Below, one piece after another: positions 1-7,563 of a stretch of DNA of 23,169 nt; the stretch's first letter is position 1, and every line of letters begins with the position of its first letter. The stretch spans positions 1-23,169 of the forward strand of contig JACTML010000174.1 of the NCBI GenBank assembly GCA_014584635.1, written 5' to 3'. Made by a program: the position numbers and the translations under genes. A model generated the notes under the pieces. That model searched no databases. It had not been told where the DNA came from and saw only the letters and a list, made by a program, of their open reading frames with translations. This DNA comes from Nitrosomonas eutropha (lineage in GTDB: Bacteria > Pseudomonadota > Gammaproteobacteria > Burkholderiales > Nitrosomonadaceae).

Positions 1-27
1 CATCTGAATCACAGGTTAATCGCAATG

Positions 28-74
28 AAACGGTTTTTCAGATAAAAGTCATTTACGCTGAAGAACCGTTTTTT
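28..74. terminator. Bidirectional rho-independent terminator hairpin
   Basis: A 14-base arm (28-41, AAACGGTTTTTCAG) can pair with 58-71 (CTGAAGAACCGTTT), with a single G.U wobble and a 16-base loop. A run of six T follows on the + strand (69-74). On the - strand the stem is followed by a shorter, T-rich tract. It lies just beyond the stop of queH (-) and would also end any + strand gene entering from the left edge. The fold is seen directly; the terminator role is inferred. Confidence 0.75.
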
Positions 75-89
75 AATCGCGCACATCAT

Positions 90-737
90 TTACTCATTCA
101 CGTCGCCGTAATATTTTTCTCCAATCCGGATACGTTCTCTGCCATTTTTTTCCCGCCAGTTATTGGTATCACGCAGTGAATAGGCACAGCCGCAGTATTC
201 CTGCATATAAAATTTCTCCCGTTTGCTGATTTCCAGCATGCGCGCAGATCCCCCCTTCTTGCGCCAGTTATAAGTCCAATAGGTAATTCCCGGATATTTC
301 GCAGCCGCTCTCACACCACTGCCGTTGATTTGTTCCATGTTTTTCCAGCGGGAAATACCTAGTGAGCTGGAAATGACATCAAATCCGTTTTCATAGGCAT
401 ACAAAGCCGTACGCTCAAACCGCATATCAAAACACATGGTGCAGCGGATCCCTCGCTCCGGCTCCATTTCCATACCTTTGGCCCGCTTGAACCATTCATC
501 CCGATCATAATCTGCGTCAATAAACGGAATAGCATGTTCTTCCGCAAAACGGACATTTTCATCCTTGCGCAACTCATATTCCTTGCGCGGATGAATATTC
601 GGGTTGTAAAAAAAGATGGAAAACTCGATCCCGGAAGCCAGAATGGCTTCCATTACCTCCCCTGAACAAGGTGCACAACAGGAATGCAGCAATAATTTCT
701 TACCATTCTCCGGCAATGCCAGTTTTTCACGTTCCAT
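90..737 (-). CDS. queH: Epoxyqueuosine reductase QueH
   Basis: This 215-residue protein matches the QueH (formerly DUF208) family, which reduces epoxyqueuosine to queuosine at the wobble base of tRNAs with GUN anticodons, the last step of queuosine synthesis. It is a cytosolic iron-sulfur enzyme unrelated in sequence to the cobalamin-dependent QueG. The expected cysteine sets are visible: C20-C21-x-x-C24 in [11 protein letters not shown]99-x-x-C102 in RCTMCFD, and the C-terminal C182-G-C184 in YCGCAYS. Length is normal and complete. The ATG at 737 puts HSCCAPC at the usual distance from the N terminus, with a weak AGG about 9 bases upstream. It is transcribed away from the ATPase gene, with 144 bases between their starts. 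A TATAAT (773-778, - strand) is a possible -10. Family assignment is confident; the fact that it replaces QueG in this organism is not shown here. Confidence 0.92.
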   Translation of the reverse strand: MEREKLALPENGKKLLLHSCCAPCSGEVMEAILASGIEFSIFFYNPNIHPRKEYELRKDENVRFAEEHAIPFIDADYDRDEWFKRAKGMEMEPERGIRCTMCFDMRFERTALYAYENGFDVISSSLGISRWKNMEQINGSGVRAAAKYPGITYWTYNWRKKGGSARMLEISKREKFYMQEYCGCAYSLRDTNNWREKNGRERIRIGEKYYGDVNE

Positions 738-772
738 TTTGATCAGCCTGTACGTTATGACTCAACTGCTGC

Positions 773-778
773 ATTATA
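773..778 (-). promoter_or_regulatory. Possible -10 box of queH
   Basis: On the - strand a perfect TATAAT lies 35 bases before the queH start. The best -35-like hexamer, TTGCCA at 791-796, is only about 12 bases away, which is too close for a standard spacer. The -10 match is therefore the only strong element. Confidence 0.4.
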
Positions 779-881
779 GACTTCTTACGATTGGCAAAAA
801 CCTGGATCGCTCTCAAAATGCGGTTATGAACAAGATCCGCTACAATCATCCGGATATGACAACAGAAAACAAGACCACGCC

Positions 882-2165
882 ATGTTTACTTCTTTAAGAC
901 TCACCAACTTCAAAGCCTGGGAAGATACCGGTACGATTGCGCTAAAACCGGTAACCGTACTACTGGGCACCAATTCCTCCGGAAAATCCTCACTCATTCA
1001 AAGTTTGTTGCTGCTGAAACAAACCGCGCAATCTCCGGATCGATCCACCCATCTGAACCTGGGCGGCGATGAAATCAGCGATTTATTCAACTTTGGCAGC
1101 TTTGACGAAGTGCTGAAGCGAGGCACACGTTCTCCTCGCGAATTCTCAATCCGCTTTGCTTTTGAAACACATGCATCCTCTCAGGTGAACGCAGGTCAAT
1201 TTTCCTGCAGCTATCGGCAAGCAGCAACAGGCGCCACCGTTATTCAGGAATTGGCACTGTCCACTGGGGAACACCGCTTCCGGGCAATACGCAAGGAAAA
1301 GGAAAACTATGCCATTTTTGCTGATGACAGACGGCCATGCGCCAAAGACAGCCATCTTGCGCCGGAACGCTCCATCGCGTTTCCAGCCGCAGCAATCGCC
1401 GCACTGGGCAGCAAAGGCACGTTTGTTGAAGATCTGAGCCTGGCACTTCGCCGCGAGCTGGAAAATATTTGCTACCTTGGCCCATTCCGGCGCAAACCGG
1501 AGCGCGATTATGTCTGGAATAAAACTGTACCTGGCCAGATTGAAAGCGATGGGCATCGTACAATCGATGTATTGTTAGCAGGCGCGCTGAGCAAAGATGA
1601 CAAGCACAACGAAGTTTTACAGGGTATTTCTCACTGGCTGGCGCGGATGAAAGTCGCGGAGAAACTCACCATCAAGCAACTGGGACGCTCTTCCCGCTAC
1701 GAAATTATGGTGCATAAAGACGGTGTTGCCGCCAACCTGCGCGATGTCGGTATTGGCATCCCCCTGATTCTGCCTGTGCTGGTCGCAGGTTATTTTGCCC
1801 CGCCCGGCAGCACTGTCATCCTGGAAGAACCCGAGATCCACCTGCACCCGCTGGCTCAGTCAGTGCTGGCAGAATTTTTTGTCACACTCAGCCGGTCACG
1901 TCATATCCAGTTTATTGTGGAAACCCATTCAGAACATCTGTTCCGCCGCATGCAAACGCTTATTGCACGCAAGGAAACATCGGCGGAGCAAATTGCCATG
2001 CTGTTTGTAGAACGAGTGGCAGACAACGCCATATTACGCAAACTGAAAGTGGATGAATTTGGCCGGGTCAGTAACTGGCCGCAATATTTCTTCGGCGATG
2101 CGCTGGGAGAAACCCGCGAACAGGCCCGGCTGATGCTCTCCCGCCAGCAGGAACGAACCAATTGA
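882..2165 (+). CDS. AAA/ABC-type ATPase with DUF3696 C terminus
   Basis: A 427-residue SMC/RecF-like P-loop ATPase of the AAA_15/AAA_21 kind. It begins with the typical LRLTNFKAWEDTG motif. Walker A is GTNSSGKSS (29-37, Lys35). A degenerate signature, NLRDVGIG, lies at 285-292. Walker B is TVILEEPEIHLHP (311-323) with Glu315/Glu316. An H-loop-like ETHSEHL is at 347-353. The tail RVSNWPQYFFGD (395-406) is the G/R-x-x-x-WP-x-x-FF pattern of DUF3696. There is no TOPRIM (OLD) domain, so any nuclease activity should come from a partner. That partner is probably the PIN protein whose TTG start overlaps the stop codon of this gene. Related ATPases act as sensors or effectors in several phage-defence systems (for example Septu PtuA and PARIS AriA), but this exact protein is not one I can name. 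No strong Shine-Dalgarno precedes the ATG at 882. The ATPase call is firm; the biological role is unknown. Confidence 0.85.
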   Translation: MFTSLRLTNFKAWEDTGTIALKPVTVLLGTNSSGKSSLIQSLLLLKQTAQSPDRSTHLNLGGDEISDLFNFGSFDEVLKRGTRSPREFSIRFAFETHASSQVNAGQFSCSYRQAATGATVIQELALSTGEHRFRAIRKEKENYAIFADDRRPCAKDSHLAPERSIAFPAAAIAALGSKGTFVEDLSLALRRELENICYLGPFRRKPERDYVWNKTVPGQIESDGHRTIDVLLAGALSKDDKHNEVLQGISHWLARMKVAEKLTIKQLGRSSRYEIMVHKDGVAANLRDVGIGIPLILPVLVAGYFAPPGSTVILEEPEIHLHPLAQSVLAEFFVTLSRSRHIQFIVETHSEHLFRRMQTLIARKETSAEQIAMLFVERVADNAILRKLKVDEFGRVSNWPQYFFGDALGETREQARLMLSRQQERTN

Positions 2166-2689
2166 AACAACGTTACGTGATTGATACCAACGTATTGATC
2201 CTTGCCAGCGCCGCCAGCCCGACCACACCCAAGGATATTGATGCCACACCGGAAGAACCGGCATTGCAGTTGCAGGTGTGGCAATGGCTGGTCGAATTTG
2301 AAAACAGTATGGCGAGGCTAGTGCTGGATTCAGCCGGTAAAATCAAGGAGGAATACGATCGTAAACTTGGCTTCAATGATTATGGAATCCAGGTCATCAT
2401 CCACAAATGGAGCACTCTGGCTGTAGATAACGTGGAAGTTCAATATGATGCTGATGGCCATGCTGTTTTGCAGCCACCGCTGGAATCAGTCGTACACGAT
2501 CGGGCAGATCGAAAAATGGTAGCCGCCGCCCTGGCAGCCATGCAACAGTATGGAGAAAGCACCATCGCTTTTGCTGCTGATACGGACTGGCACGGCTGGG
2601 AACAGGCACTGATACACGCCGGTCTGTCACTGGAGCCCATTATCGAAGAATGGTCGCGCGCGAAATATACGGAAAAAATGAAAAGATAA
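2162..2689 (+). CDS. PIN-domain ribonuclease-like protein
   Basis: A 175-residue protein that opens with YVIDTNVLILA, the first strand of a PIN nuclease fold. The usual acidic set can be placed as Asp8, Glu64 (in KIKEEYDRKL), Asp116 (in DRADRKMVAAAL) and Asp140/Asp142 (in FAADTDWHGW), so the metal-binding site appears intact. PIN proteins are Mg/Mn-dependent single-strand RNases, often VapC-type toxins cutting tRNA or rRNA. This one is longer than a typical VapC (about 130-140 residues) and has no small antitoxin gene beside it. It starts with TTG in a TTGA overlap with the ATPase stop, which implies translational coupling and a fixed stoichiometry. I infer a two-component ATPase-nuclease system in which the ATPase controls RNA cleavage. 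The fold assignment rests on motif reading only; substrate is unknown. Confidence 0.72.
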   Translation: MKQRYVIDTNVLILASAASPTTPKDIDATPEEPALQLQVWQWLVEFENSMARLVLDSAGKIKEEYDRKLGFNDYGIQVIIHKWSTLAVDNVEVQYDADGHAVLQPPLESVVHDRADRKMVAAALAAMQQYGESTIAFAADTDWHGWEQALIHAGLSLEPIIEEWSRAKYTEKMKR

Positions 2690-2718
2690 TTTGCAATACT
2701 TCAAAAGGAATCCCGATT

Positions 2719-2746
2719 TTGCTCAATTTAACTTACTTCGTATTAT
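2719..2746 (+). promoter_or_regulatory. Possible sigma-70 promoter of the RNA ligase gene
   Basis: TTGCTC (2719-2724) and TATTAT (2741-2746) are separated by 16 bases and lie 33 bases before the ligase start. The same gap carries an 8-base inverted repeat: TTGCAATA (2691-2698) and TATTGCAA (2744-2751). Its right arm overlaps the -10, so it could be an operator. The match is moderate and untested. Confidence 0.4.
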
Positions 2747-2779
2747 TGCAAAGCATTTGCACTCACTATATGAAACACC

Positions 2780-3460
2780 ATGTCTGAATTCTTTCGTTTC
2801 CCCAACACGCCTCATCTGCTCTGGCTGGGACAGGGTCTGCCCCGGGATGACAAGATTTTATCCAATCAGGAAATCGCTACGCTCCTGCAAGATGAAGTGC
2901 TGATCGAGGAAAAACTGGACGGCGCCAATCTGGGTATTTCCCTGGATAACCAAAATGAGCTGCGCGCACAAAACCGGGGCCAATACCTGCCACAGCCTTT
3001 CTCCGGCCAGTTTTCCCGTCTGAACAGCTGGCTGGGGCAGCATGGAGAAACCCTCAAGCAAACTCTGACACCAGAGCTTATTCTGTTTGGAGAATGGTGC
3101 GCAGCGAGACATTCGCTTGACTATAACCAGCTGCCCGACTGGTTTTTACTGTTTGATGTATATGACCGCAAAGCCGGCAAATTCTGGAGCGTCGAACGAC
3201 GCAATGCGCTGGCACAAGCGCTTAATTTTACTACCGTACCTCTGCTGAAACGCACCAGGATCACATGCGATCAGCTTGTTGAGTTGCTGGATGATACGCA
3301 AAGCCGCTATCGCAATGGCAAGATTGAAGGGATTGTCATCCGCAGCGATTCTCCACTCTGGTGTGAAAATCGGGCCAAGCTGGTCAACCGTGAATTCGTC
3401 CAGGCGATTGAAGATCATTGGCGCAGCCGGGCAATTGAATGGAATCTGGTCAAGCCTTGA
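2780..3460 (+). CDS. ATP-dependent RNA ligase (Rnl2-like nucleotidyltransferase)
   Basis: A 226-residue protein holding the full set of covalent nucleotidyltransferase motifs of the RNA_ligase (PF09414) family. Motif I is EEKLDGAN with the adenylated Lys45. An NRG element follows at 65-67. Motif III is LILFGEW (100-106, Glu105), IIIa is LLFDVYD (123-129), IV is EGIVIR (183-188), and V is RAKLV (198-202, Lys200). Such enzymes join RNA 3'-OH to 5'-phosphate ends via ligase-AMP and RNA-adenylate intermediates. It is a minimal adenylation-domain form: no C-terminal domain, kinase or phosphatase is fused. The start at 2780 has only a weak ribosome site. It lies 90 bases behind the PIN nuclease gene on the same strand, with a possible promoter between. 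That context suggests sealing of RNA breaks, perhaps those made by the neighbour; this is inference. A DNA substrate is less likely because the motif spacing and domain layout are RNA-ligase-like. Confidence 0.85.
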   Translation: MSEFFRFPNTPHLLWLGQGLPRDDKILSNQEIATLLQDEVLIEEKLDGANLGISLDNQNELRAQNRGQYLPQPFSGQFSRLNSWLGQHGETLKQTLTPELILFGEWCAARHSLDYNQLPDWFLLFDVYDRKAGKFWSVERRNALAQALNFTTVPLLKRTRITCDQLVELLDDTQSRYRNGKIEGIVIRSDSPLWCENRAKLVNREFVQAIEDHWRSRAIEWNLVKP

Positions 3461-3529
3461 GCTGCAAAGTACAAAACATGAACAATCGTTTCAAATTCAG
3501 CAATAGCATCAGAAAACTGTGCTCAGCCC

Positions 3530-3904
3530 ATGTCTGATCTGAAAGACCCCAGAGTATTATTTGCCGCTGAGCGCACTTTGCTTGCCTGGAACCGCACCAG
3601 CCTGTCGCTGATTGCATTTGGCTTTGTGGTGGAGCGCTCGGGAAAACTGGCTCTGGCTATTTCTCCGGGGATTATCAGCCCGGATCAAATGATGGGGATG
3701 TTATGGCTTGGTCTGGCCTTCATCATACTGGGTGCAGTTGCCTCAGTCTTTTCCGCTCACCAGTACGCGGTTGTGCTGCGAACGCTGACACCGCATGAAT
3801 TCCCGCCAGGCTACGCTGCAAAATGGGGATTGCTGATCAACCTGGCGGTTGCCATACTGGGTTTGATACTGGCACTGGCACTCTGGCTATGGCGCTTGTA
3901 CTGA
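3530..3904 (+). CDS. DUF202 (YidH-like) small inner-membrane protein
   Basis: A 124-residue membrane protein with the DUF202 hallmark near its N terminus, AAERTLLAWNRTSLSLIAFGF, where an ERTxLAWxRT stretch leads into the first membrane segment. Two more hydrophobic helices follow, about residues 53-75 and 99-122, ending in LALWLWRLY. The molecular function of DUF202/YidH proteins is not established. The gene lies 69 bases after the RNA ligase on the same strand, and may be read with it or stand alone. Its stop is only 31 bases from the stop of the convergent catalase gene, and I see no clear hairpin between them. A functional tie to the ATPase/PIN/ligase block is unproven; YidH-like genes occur in many unrelated contexts. 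Confidence 0.8.
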   Translation: MSDLKDPRVLFAAERTLLAWNRTSLSLIAFGFVVERSGKLALAISPGIISPDQMMGMLWLGLAFIILGAVASVFSAHQYAVVLRTLTPHEFPPGYAAKWGLLINLAVAILGLILALALWLWRLY

Positions 3905-3935
3905 ACAGCACCACAGCCCGCCAGGCATTCCGAGC

Positions 3936-5393
3936 TTATCCCACCTCGCCCATGGAAATTCCCAGCGCTGCCGCAACCCCTTCTGCGTAGGCTTTGTCAG
4001 CATTCAGACAATGGATAATATGCCTGAGCTGGACTTCACGAGGAGCTTCAGCGATAGAACGCGCTGTATTATCGAATAACACTTGCTGTTGCGCCGGGCG
4101 CATCAACCGGAACAGATTGCCCGGCTGCGTGTAGTAATCCTCATCTTCGCGATGGTTCCAGTGAGCAGCTGCTCCCTCCAGCGCCAGGGGAGGCTCCGCA
4201 TAGCCGGGTTGCTGCTGCCATTCATGATAGCTGTTCGGCTCATACCCCAGTGTGCTGCCATGATTACCATCAACACGCATGGCACCATCGCGGTGATAAT
4301 GATGAAACGGGCAGCGAGGCGCATTAACCGGAATCTGCGAGTGATTGACTCCCAAACGATAACGCTGCGCATCGCCATAAGAAAACAAGCGACCCTGCAG
4401 CATTTTATCCGGTGAGAAACTGATACCCGGTACGACATTTGCCGGATTGAATGCAGCTTGCTCAACTTCGGCAAAATAATTATCTGGATTACGGTTCAAT
4501 TCCATCACGCCCACTTCGATCAGCGGATAATCTTTATGCGGCCAGACTTTGGACAGATCAAACGGATTATAGGAGAGACTGGCCACATCGCTTTCCGGCA
4601 TAACCTGTACAAATAATGTCCAGCGAGGAAACTCACCGCGCTCGATACTTTCATACAAATCACGCTGATGACTTTCCCGGTCCTTGCCGATCAGCGCTTC
4701 TGCTTCAGCATCGGTCAGATTTTTGATTCCCTGCTGTGTTCTGAAATGAAATTTCACCCAATGCCGTTCCTGCTGCGCATTGATGAAACTGAAAGTATGG
4801 CTGCCAAAGCCATGCATATGCCGATACGATGCCGGAATACCCCGATCACTCATGACAATGGTAATCTGGTGCAAGGCTTCCGGCAGCAATGTCCAGAAGT
4901 CCCAGTTATTGCGCGCACTGCGCAGATTGGTACGAGGATCCCGTTTTACAGCATGATTCAGATCCGGAAATTTCAGTGGATCACGCAGAAAAAACACCGG
5001 AGTGTTATTTCCCGCCAGATCCCAGTTGCCTTCTTCTGTATAGAACTTGATGGCAAAACCACGGATATCCCGTTCGGCATCCGCCGCTCCTCGTTCCCCC
5101 GCCACGGTGGAAAAGCGAACGAACAATTCTGTTTTTTTGCCAATCTCTGAGAAGATTTTTGCCTTCGTGTAACGGGTAATATCATGCGTTACGGTGAAGG
5201 TACCGTACGCACCGGAACCTTTGGCGTGCATTCTGCGCTCAGGAATCACCTCGCGATCAAAGTGCGCCAGTTTCTCCAGAAACCAGATATCCTGCAGCAG
5301 CATTGGGCCACGCTCTCCAGCTGTCATGACATTCTGGTTATCCGGAACAGGAGCACCCGCGCTGGTTGTCAGTTTCTTGTTGCTATCGCCCAT
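3936..5393 (-). CDS. katA: Monofunctional haem catalase, small-subunit (clade 3) type
   Basis: A 485-residue catalase that disproportionates hydrogen peroxide to water and oxygen in the cytoplasm. The catalytic distal His56 is in [12 protein letters not shown], the distal Asn129 in [12 protein letters not shown], and the proximal haem ligand Tyr339 in [12 protein letters not shown]. The [20 protein letters not shown] region is also canonical. The size and lack of a C-terminal flavodoxin-like domain place it among small-subunit catalases such as Proteus mirabilis PMC or KatA. A strong AAGGAGAG ribosome site sits 3 bases before the ATG. It follows the DUF3422 gene by only 30 bases on the same strand, so read-through from that gene is likely. 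No OxyR-type site could be recognised in the short gap. Complete and apparently functional. Confidence 0.97.
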   Translation of the reverse strand: MGDSNKKLTTSAGAPVPDNQNVMTAGERGPMLLQDIWFLEKLAHFDREVIPERRMHAKGSGAYGTFTVTHDITRYTKAKIFSEIGKKTELFVRFSTVAGERGAADAERDIRGFAIKFYTEEGNWDLAGNNTPVFFLRDPLKFPDLNHAVKRDPRTNLRSARNNWDFWTLLPEALHQITIVMSDRGIPASYRHMHGFGSHTFSFINAQQERHWVKFHFRTQQGIKNLTDAEAEALIGKDRESHQRDLYESIERGEFPRWTLFVQVMPESDVASLSYNPFDLSKVWPHKDYPLIEVGVMELNRNPDNYFAEVEQAAFNPANVVPGISFSPDKMLQGRLFSYGDAQRYRLGVNHSQIPVNAPRCPFHHYHRDGAMRVDGNHGSTLGYEPNSYHEWQQQPGYAEPPLALEGAAAHWNHREDEDYYTQPGNLFRLMRPAQQQVLFDNTARSIAEAPREVQLRHIIHCLNADKAYAEGVAAALGISMGEVG

Positions 5394-5423
5394 TTTCTCT
5401 CCTTGCTGAGGTTGTCTATCAGG

Positions 5424-6752
5424 CTACTTTCTTCCACCACTTACTGCAGATTTGCTGACTATCCGGCGAAATCTTCTTATCGCAAGAAACACAATGATGA
5501 CGATAACAGGTATTGCAATACCCGTCGCCAGTTCTATATCAATACCCAGTCCGGCAGCCTTGGCCGCTTTCAGACCATAACCCGTGATACCAAGCAGATA
5601 ATAACTCAGCACAACCACGGACAACCCTTCCACTGTCTCCTGCAAGCGTAATTGCAGGTGGGCACGGGTATCCATGGATTTGAGCAGATCACGGATCTGC
5701 GATTCCATTGAAATATCCACCCGGGTACGCAGCATGGAAGTTGCGCGTTCCACCCGCAACGACAGCGTATCAAGCTTGGAGCGCACCAGATCAAACGTGC
5801 TCATGGCTGAGGTAACCCGCTGCTTTCTAAACTCGTACAGCATCTGCAGCCCTTCGATGCGTTCTTCGCGCAACTCAGTAATCCGCTGCTGCATGATGAT
5901 GTGATAAGTATGCGATGCGCTGAAGCGATGGCTGGACTGGGCCGATATTTTTTCGATCTCTGTCGCCAATGCTGTCAGCTTTACCAGCAGCCGCTGTTCA
6001 TCTTCGATCGAGTTGGGCCCGGTATTGGTCGTCATCAGTCCGATCAGCTGTTCCCCGTATTGTTCCAGCTGGGGAATAATTTCGCGCGTCATGGACAACG
6101 GCAAAATAGTGAGCATACGATAAGTCTCAATCTCCAGCAGGCGCTGCACCAGCCGGCCAACCTGGCGACTGCGCAGATTGTCATCATGTACCAGAAAACG
6201 GGTGAATCCATCCGGATGGATCTGGTTATCACTCCAGACACTGGCGCTGCCAGCCGAAACTTTGGAACCAATGACCGTGTTGGATGAAAACAAGGTGGCC
6301 AGTTCACTCATACTGCGGCCGGGCCGCCTGCGATCTTCCAGCGCAATATGCGTTGCAACCAGCAATTCTCCGGGCAACTTTGCCAGCCATTCCGCGGGAA
6401 CATAGGTAATGGCGGGCCGGGCGAAAGGTTCGTCAAATGGGCCTTCCCGATAGAAGGTATAGGTAGAATATTCTGTATGCCGCTCCCAGCGCAAATGAAA
6501 ATCGCCCAGTTCAACACTCAGCTGATCAAAAGCACCATTAAGAATCCGGACGCCAAAATGTTCGCACAATTCAATCACCAGTCCGCGTTCCCTGCTTACC
6601 CACTGCCGATCCGAAAGCAAGACCAGAAGTGAAAGCTGCAACGGAATGTTGACCAGTTCGTAGACATCCGCATTCAGTTCGTCATGCAACATCTTCCGCT
6701 CGAAATATTCCGGAATATCTACCAGCCCGCTTTTTAATGAAGTATCAGCCAT
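5424..6752 (-). CDS. DUF3422 family membrane-anchored protein
   Basis: A 442-residue protein of the DUF3422 (PF11902) family, found widely in proteobacteria and without established function. The N-terminal half carries the family-type HxERHTEYSTYTFYREG-like stretch (read here as RWERHTEYSTYTFYREG) and VPAEWLAKLPGELL. The middle (about residues 260-370) is rich in helices likely to form coiled coils, including an HRFSASHTYHIIMQQRITELREE-type region. Two hydrophobic helices near the C terminus (about 376-394 and 408-425) are followed by the basic tail RRFRRIVSKSAVSGGRK. The bulk of the protein is thus anchored to the inner membrane by its C terminus and most likely faces the cytoplasm. A GGGGA ribosome site precedes the ATG. 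It sits 30 bases upstream of katA, suggesting shared transcription and a possible, unproven, stress link. Confidence 0.85.
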   Translation of the reverse strand: MADTSLKSGLVDIPEYFERKMLHDELNADVYELVNIPLQLSLLVLLSDRQWVSRERGLVIELCEHFGVRILNGAFDQLSVELGDFHLRWERHTEYSTYTFYREGPFDEPFARPAITYVPAEWLAKLPGELLVATHIALEDRRRPGRSMSELATLFSSNTVIGSKVSAGSASVWSDNQIHPDGFTRFLVHDDNLRSRQVGRLVQRLLEIETYRMLTILPLSMTREIIPQLEQYGEQLIGLMTTNTGPNSIEDEQRLLVKLTALATEIEKISAQSSHRFSASHTYHIIMQQRITELREERIEGLQMLYEFRKQRVTSAMSTFDLVRSKLDTLSLRVERATSMLRTRVDISMESQIRDLLKSMDTRAHLQLRLQETVEGLSVVVLSYYLLGITGYGLKAAKAAGLGIDIELATGIAIPVIVIIVFLAIRRFRRIVSKSAVSGGRK

Positions 6753-6961
6753 CGGTCCCCAAAATTTTTATTGTATTCACTCCGGAAACCTGGCAACAGC
6801 CTGATTTCCGGCAAATAAAGCAATGCTGCAGAAAGAATATATGCGATTCTGGCGCCCGGTGATGCTGTCATCATATCGGCCAATGCCGCTACAGCCAGCG
6901 CAGGTAAACAAATATATCCTAATGAATAACGCGGTAGTGATTGTTTTTTCCGCCAATTCAT
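6734..6961 (-). CDS. Doubtful small hydrophobic ORF
   Basis: A 75-codon reading frame starting MNWRKKQSLPRYS, with two possible membrane helices (about residues 12-30 and 38-50), a PEIRLLPGF stretch and a polar tail. A GGTG motif lies near the usual ribosome-site position before the ATG. Its end overlaps the DUF3422 start by 19 bases, and it lies 102 bases after the EVE gene stop on the same strand. I recognise no family. A second frame (6777-7091) crosses the same stretch and reads less like a protein. It may be a small membrane protein, a remnant of a lost gene or chance. Apart from this frame I see nothing in 6753-7063. Confidence 0.25.
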   Translation of the reverse strand: MNWRKKQSLPRYSLGYICLPALAVAALADMMTASPGARIAYILSAALLYLPEIRLLPGFRSEYNKNFGDRWLILH

Positions 6962-7063
6962 CACACACCATAGACATGATATGTACGCAGATCGGAAATT
7001 GAGGCCACATTCTGGCAAAACAGTATGAAAACGCTTCAGAGAAGGAAACACGCGGCACGATTG

Positions 7064-7519
7064 CTACAGTTTCGCTTCGATAAACTTCCATTCCGATGGA
7101 TCGACTGGTGTAATGGACAACCGGTTACCCTTTTGCAGGATACGCATACTGCTTAATTCAGGATAACTTCTTAATTCCTTGAGCGGGAGCAGCCGGGTTT
7201 TTCTGAGCAGTCGAATTTCAACATTAAACCAGCGTGGATTCTCGCGCGTAGCTTTCGGGTCATAATACTTGCTGGCGGGATCAAACTGGGTTTCATCAGG
7301 ATAAGCAAGCCGGGAAACTTCTGCGATGCCGGCAATCCCCGGCTCAGGACAGCTTGAGTGATAGAAAAAAACCAGATCACCCATCTGCATCTGGTTACGC
7401 ATAAAATTACGCGCCTGGTAGTTACGCACGCCATCCCAGGCAGTGGTTTGCTCCGGCATTGCGGCAAGCTTATCGATGCTCATTTCCGATGGTTCAGATT
7501 TCATCAGCCAGCAGCGCAT
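7064..7519 (-). CDS. EVE-domain protein (THYN1-like)
   Basis: A 151-residue single-domain EVE protein. The family belongs to the PUA/YTH-like superfamily and is thought to bind modified bases in nucleic acid. Characteristic parts are the start CWLMKSEPSEMSIDKL, then TAWDGVRNYQARNFM (26-40), MGDLVFFYHSSCPEPGIAGIAEV (46-68), YYDPKATRENPRW and the final ITPVDPSEW. Length is standard and the gene is intact. The ATG at 7519 begins the family-typical N terminus; the ATG five codons further in (MKSEP) is an alternative. It lies immediately downstream of the 6S RNA gene on the same strand (about 45 bases), a placement I recall for EVE-type genes in betaproteobacteria, where the RNA can be followed by protein genes transcribed from the same promoter. 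Ligand unknown. Confidence 0.9.
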   Translation of the reverse strand: MRCWLMKSEPSEMSIDKLAAMPEQTTAWDGVRNYQARNFMRNQMQMGDLVFFYHSSCPEPGIAGIAEVSRLAYPDETQFDPASKYYDPKATRENPRWFNVEIRLLRKTRLLPLKELRSYPELSSMRILQKGNRLSITPVDPSEWKFIEAKL

Positions 7520-7563
7520 GCTTTTGAGGGGAAATTTTAAGAAAAAACTGCTGATTAAGTAAG

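Noticed and set aside
856..897. Possible 13-codon upstream ORF (MTTENKTTPCLLL) overlapping the ATPase start
   Set aside because: No ribosome site and too short to judge; could be a leader peptide but nothing supports it.
1146..1563. Long antisense frames within the ATPase gene (and similar ones in katA, mrpA, the permease and rne)
   Set aside because: They are shadows of the strongly coding opposite strand, rich in Cys/Trp/Arg runs, with no motifs.
882..2165. OLD-family nuclease or Gabija GajA
   Set aside because: There is no C-terminal TOPRIM domain; the end matches DUF3696.
2162..2689. Classic VapBC toxin-antitoxin pair
   Set aside because: No small antitoxin gene adjoins the PIN gene; its partner is a 427-residue ATPase.
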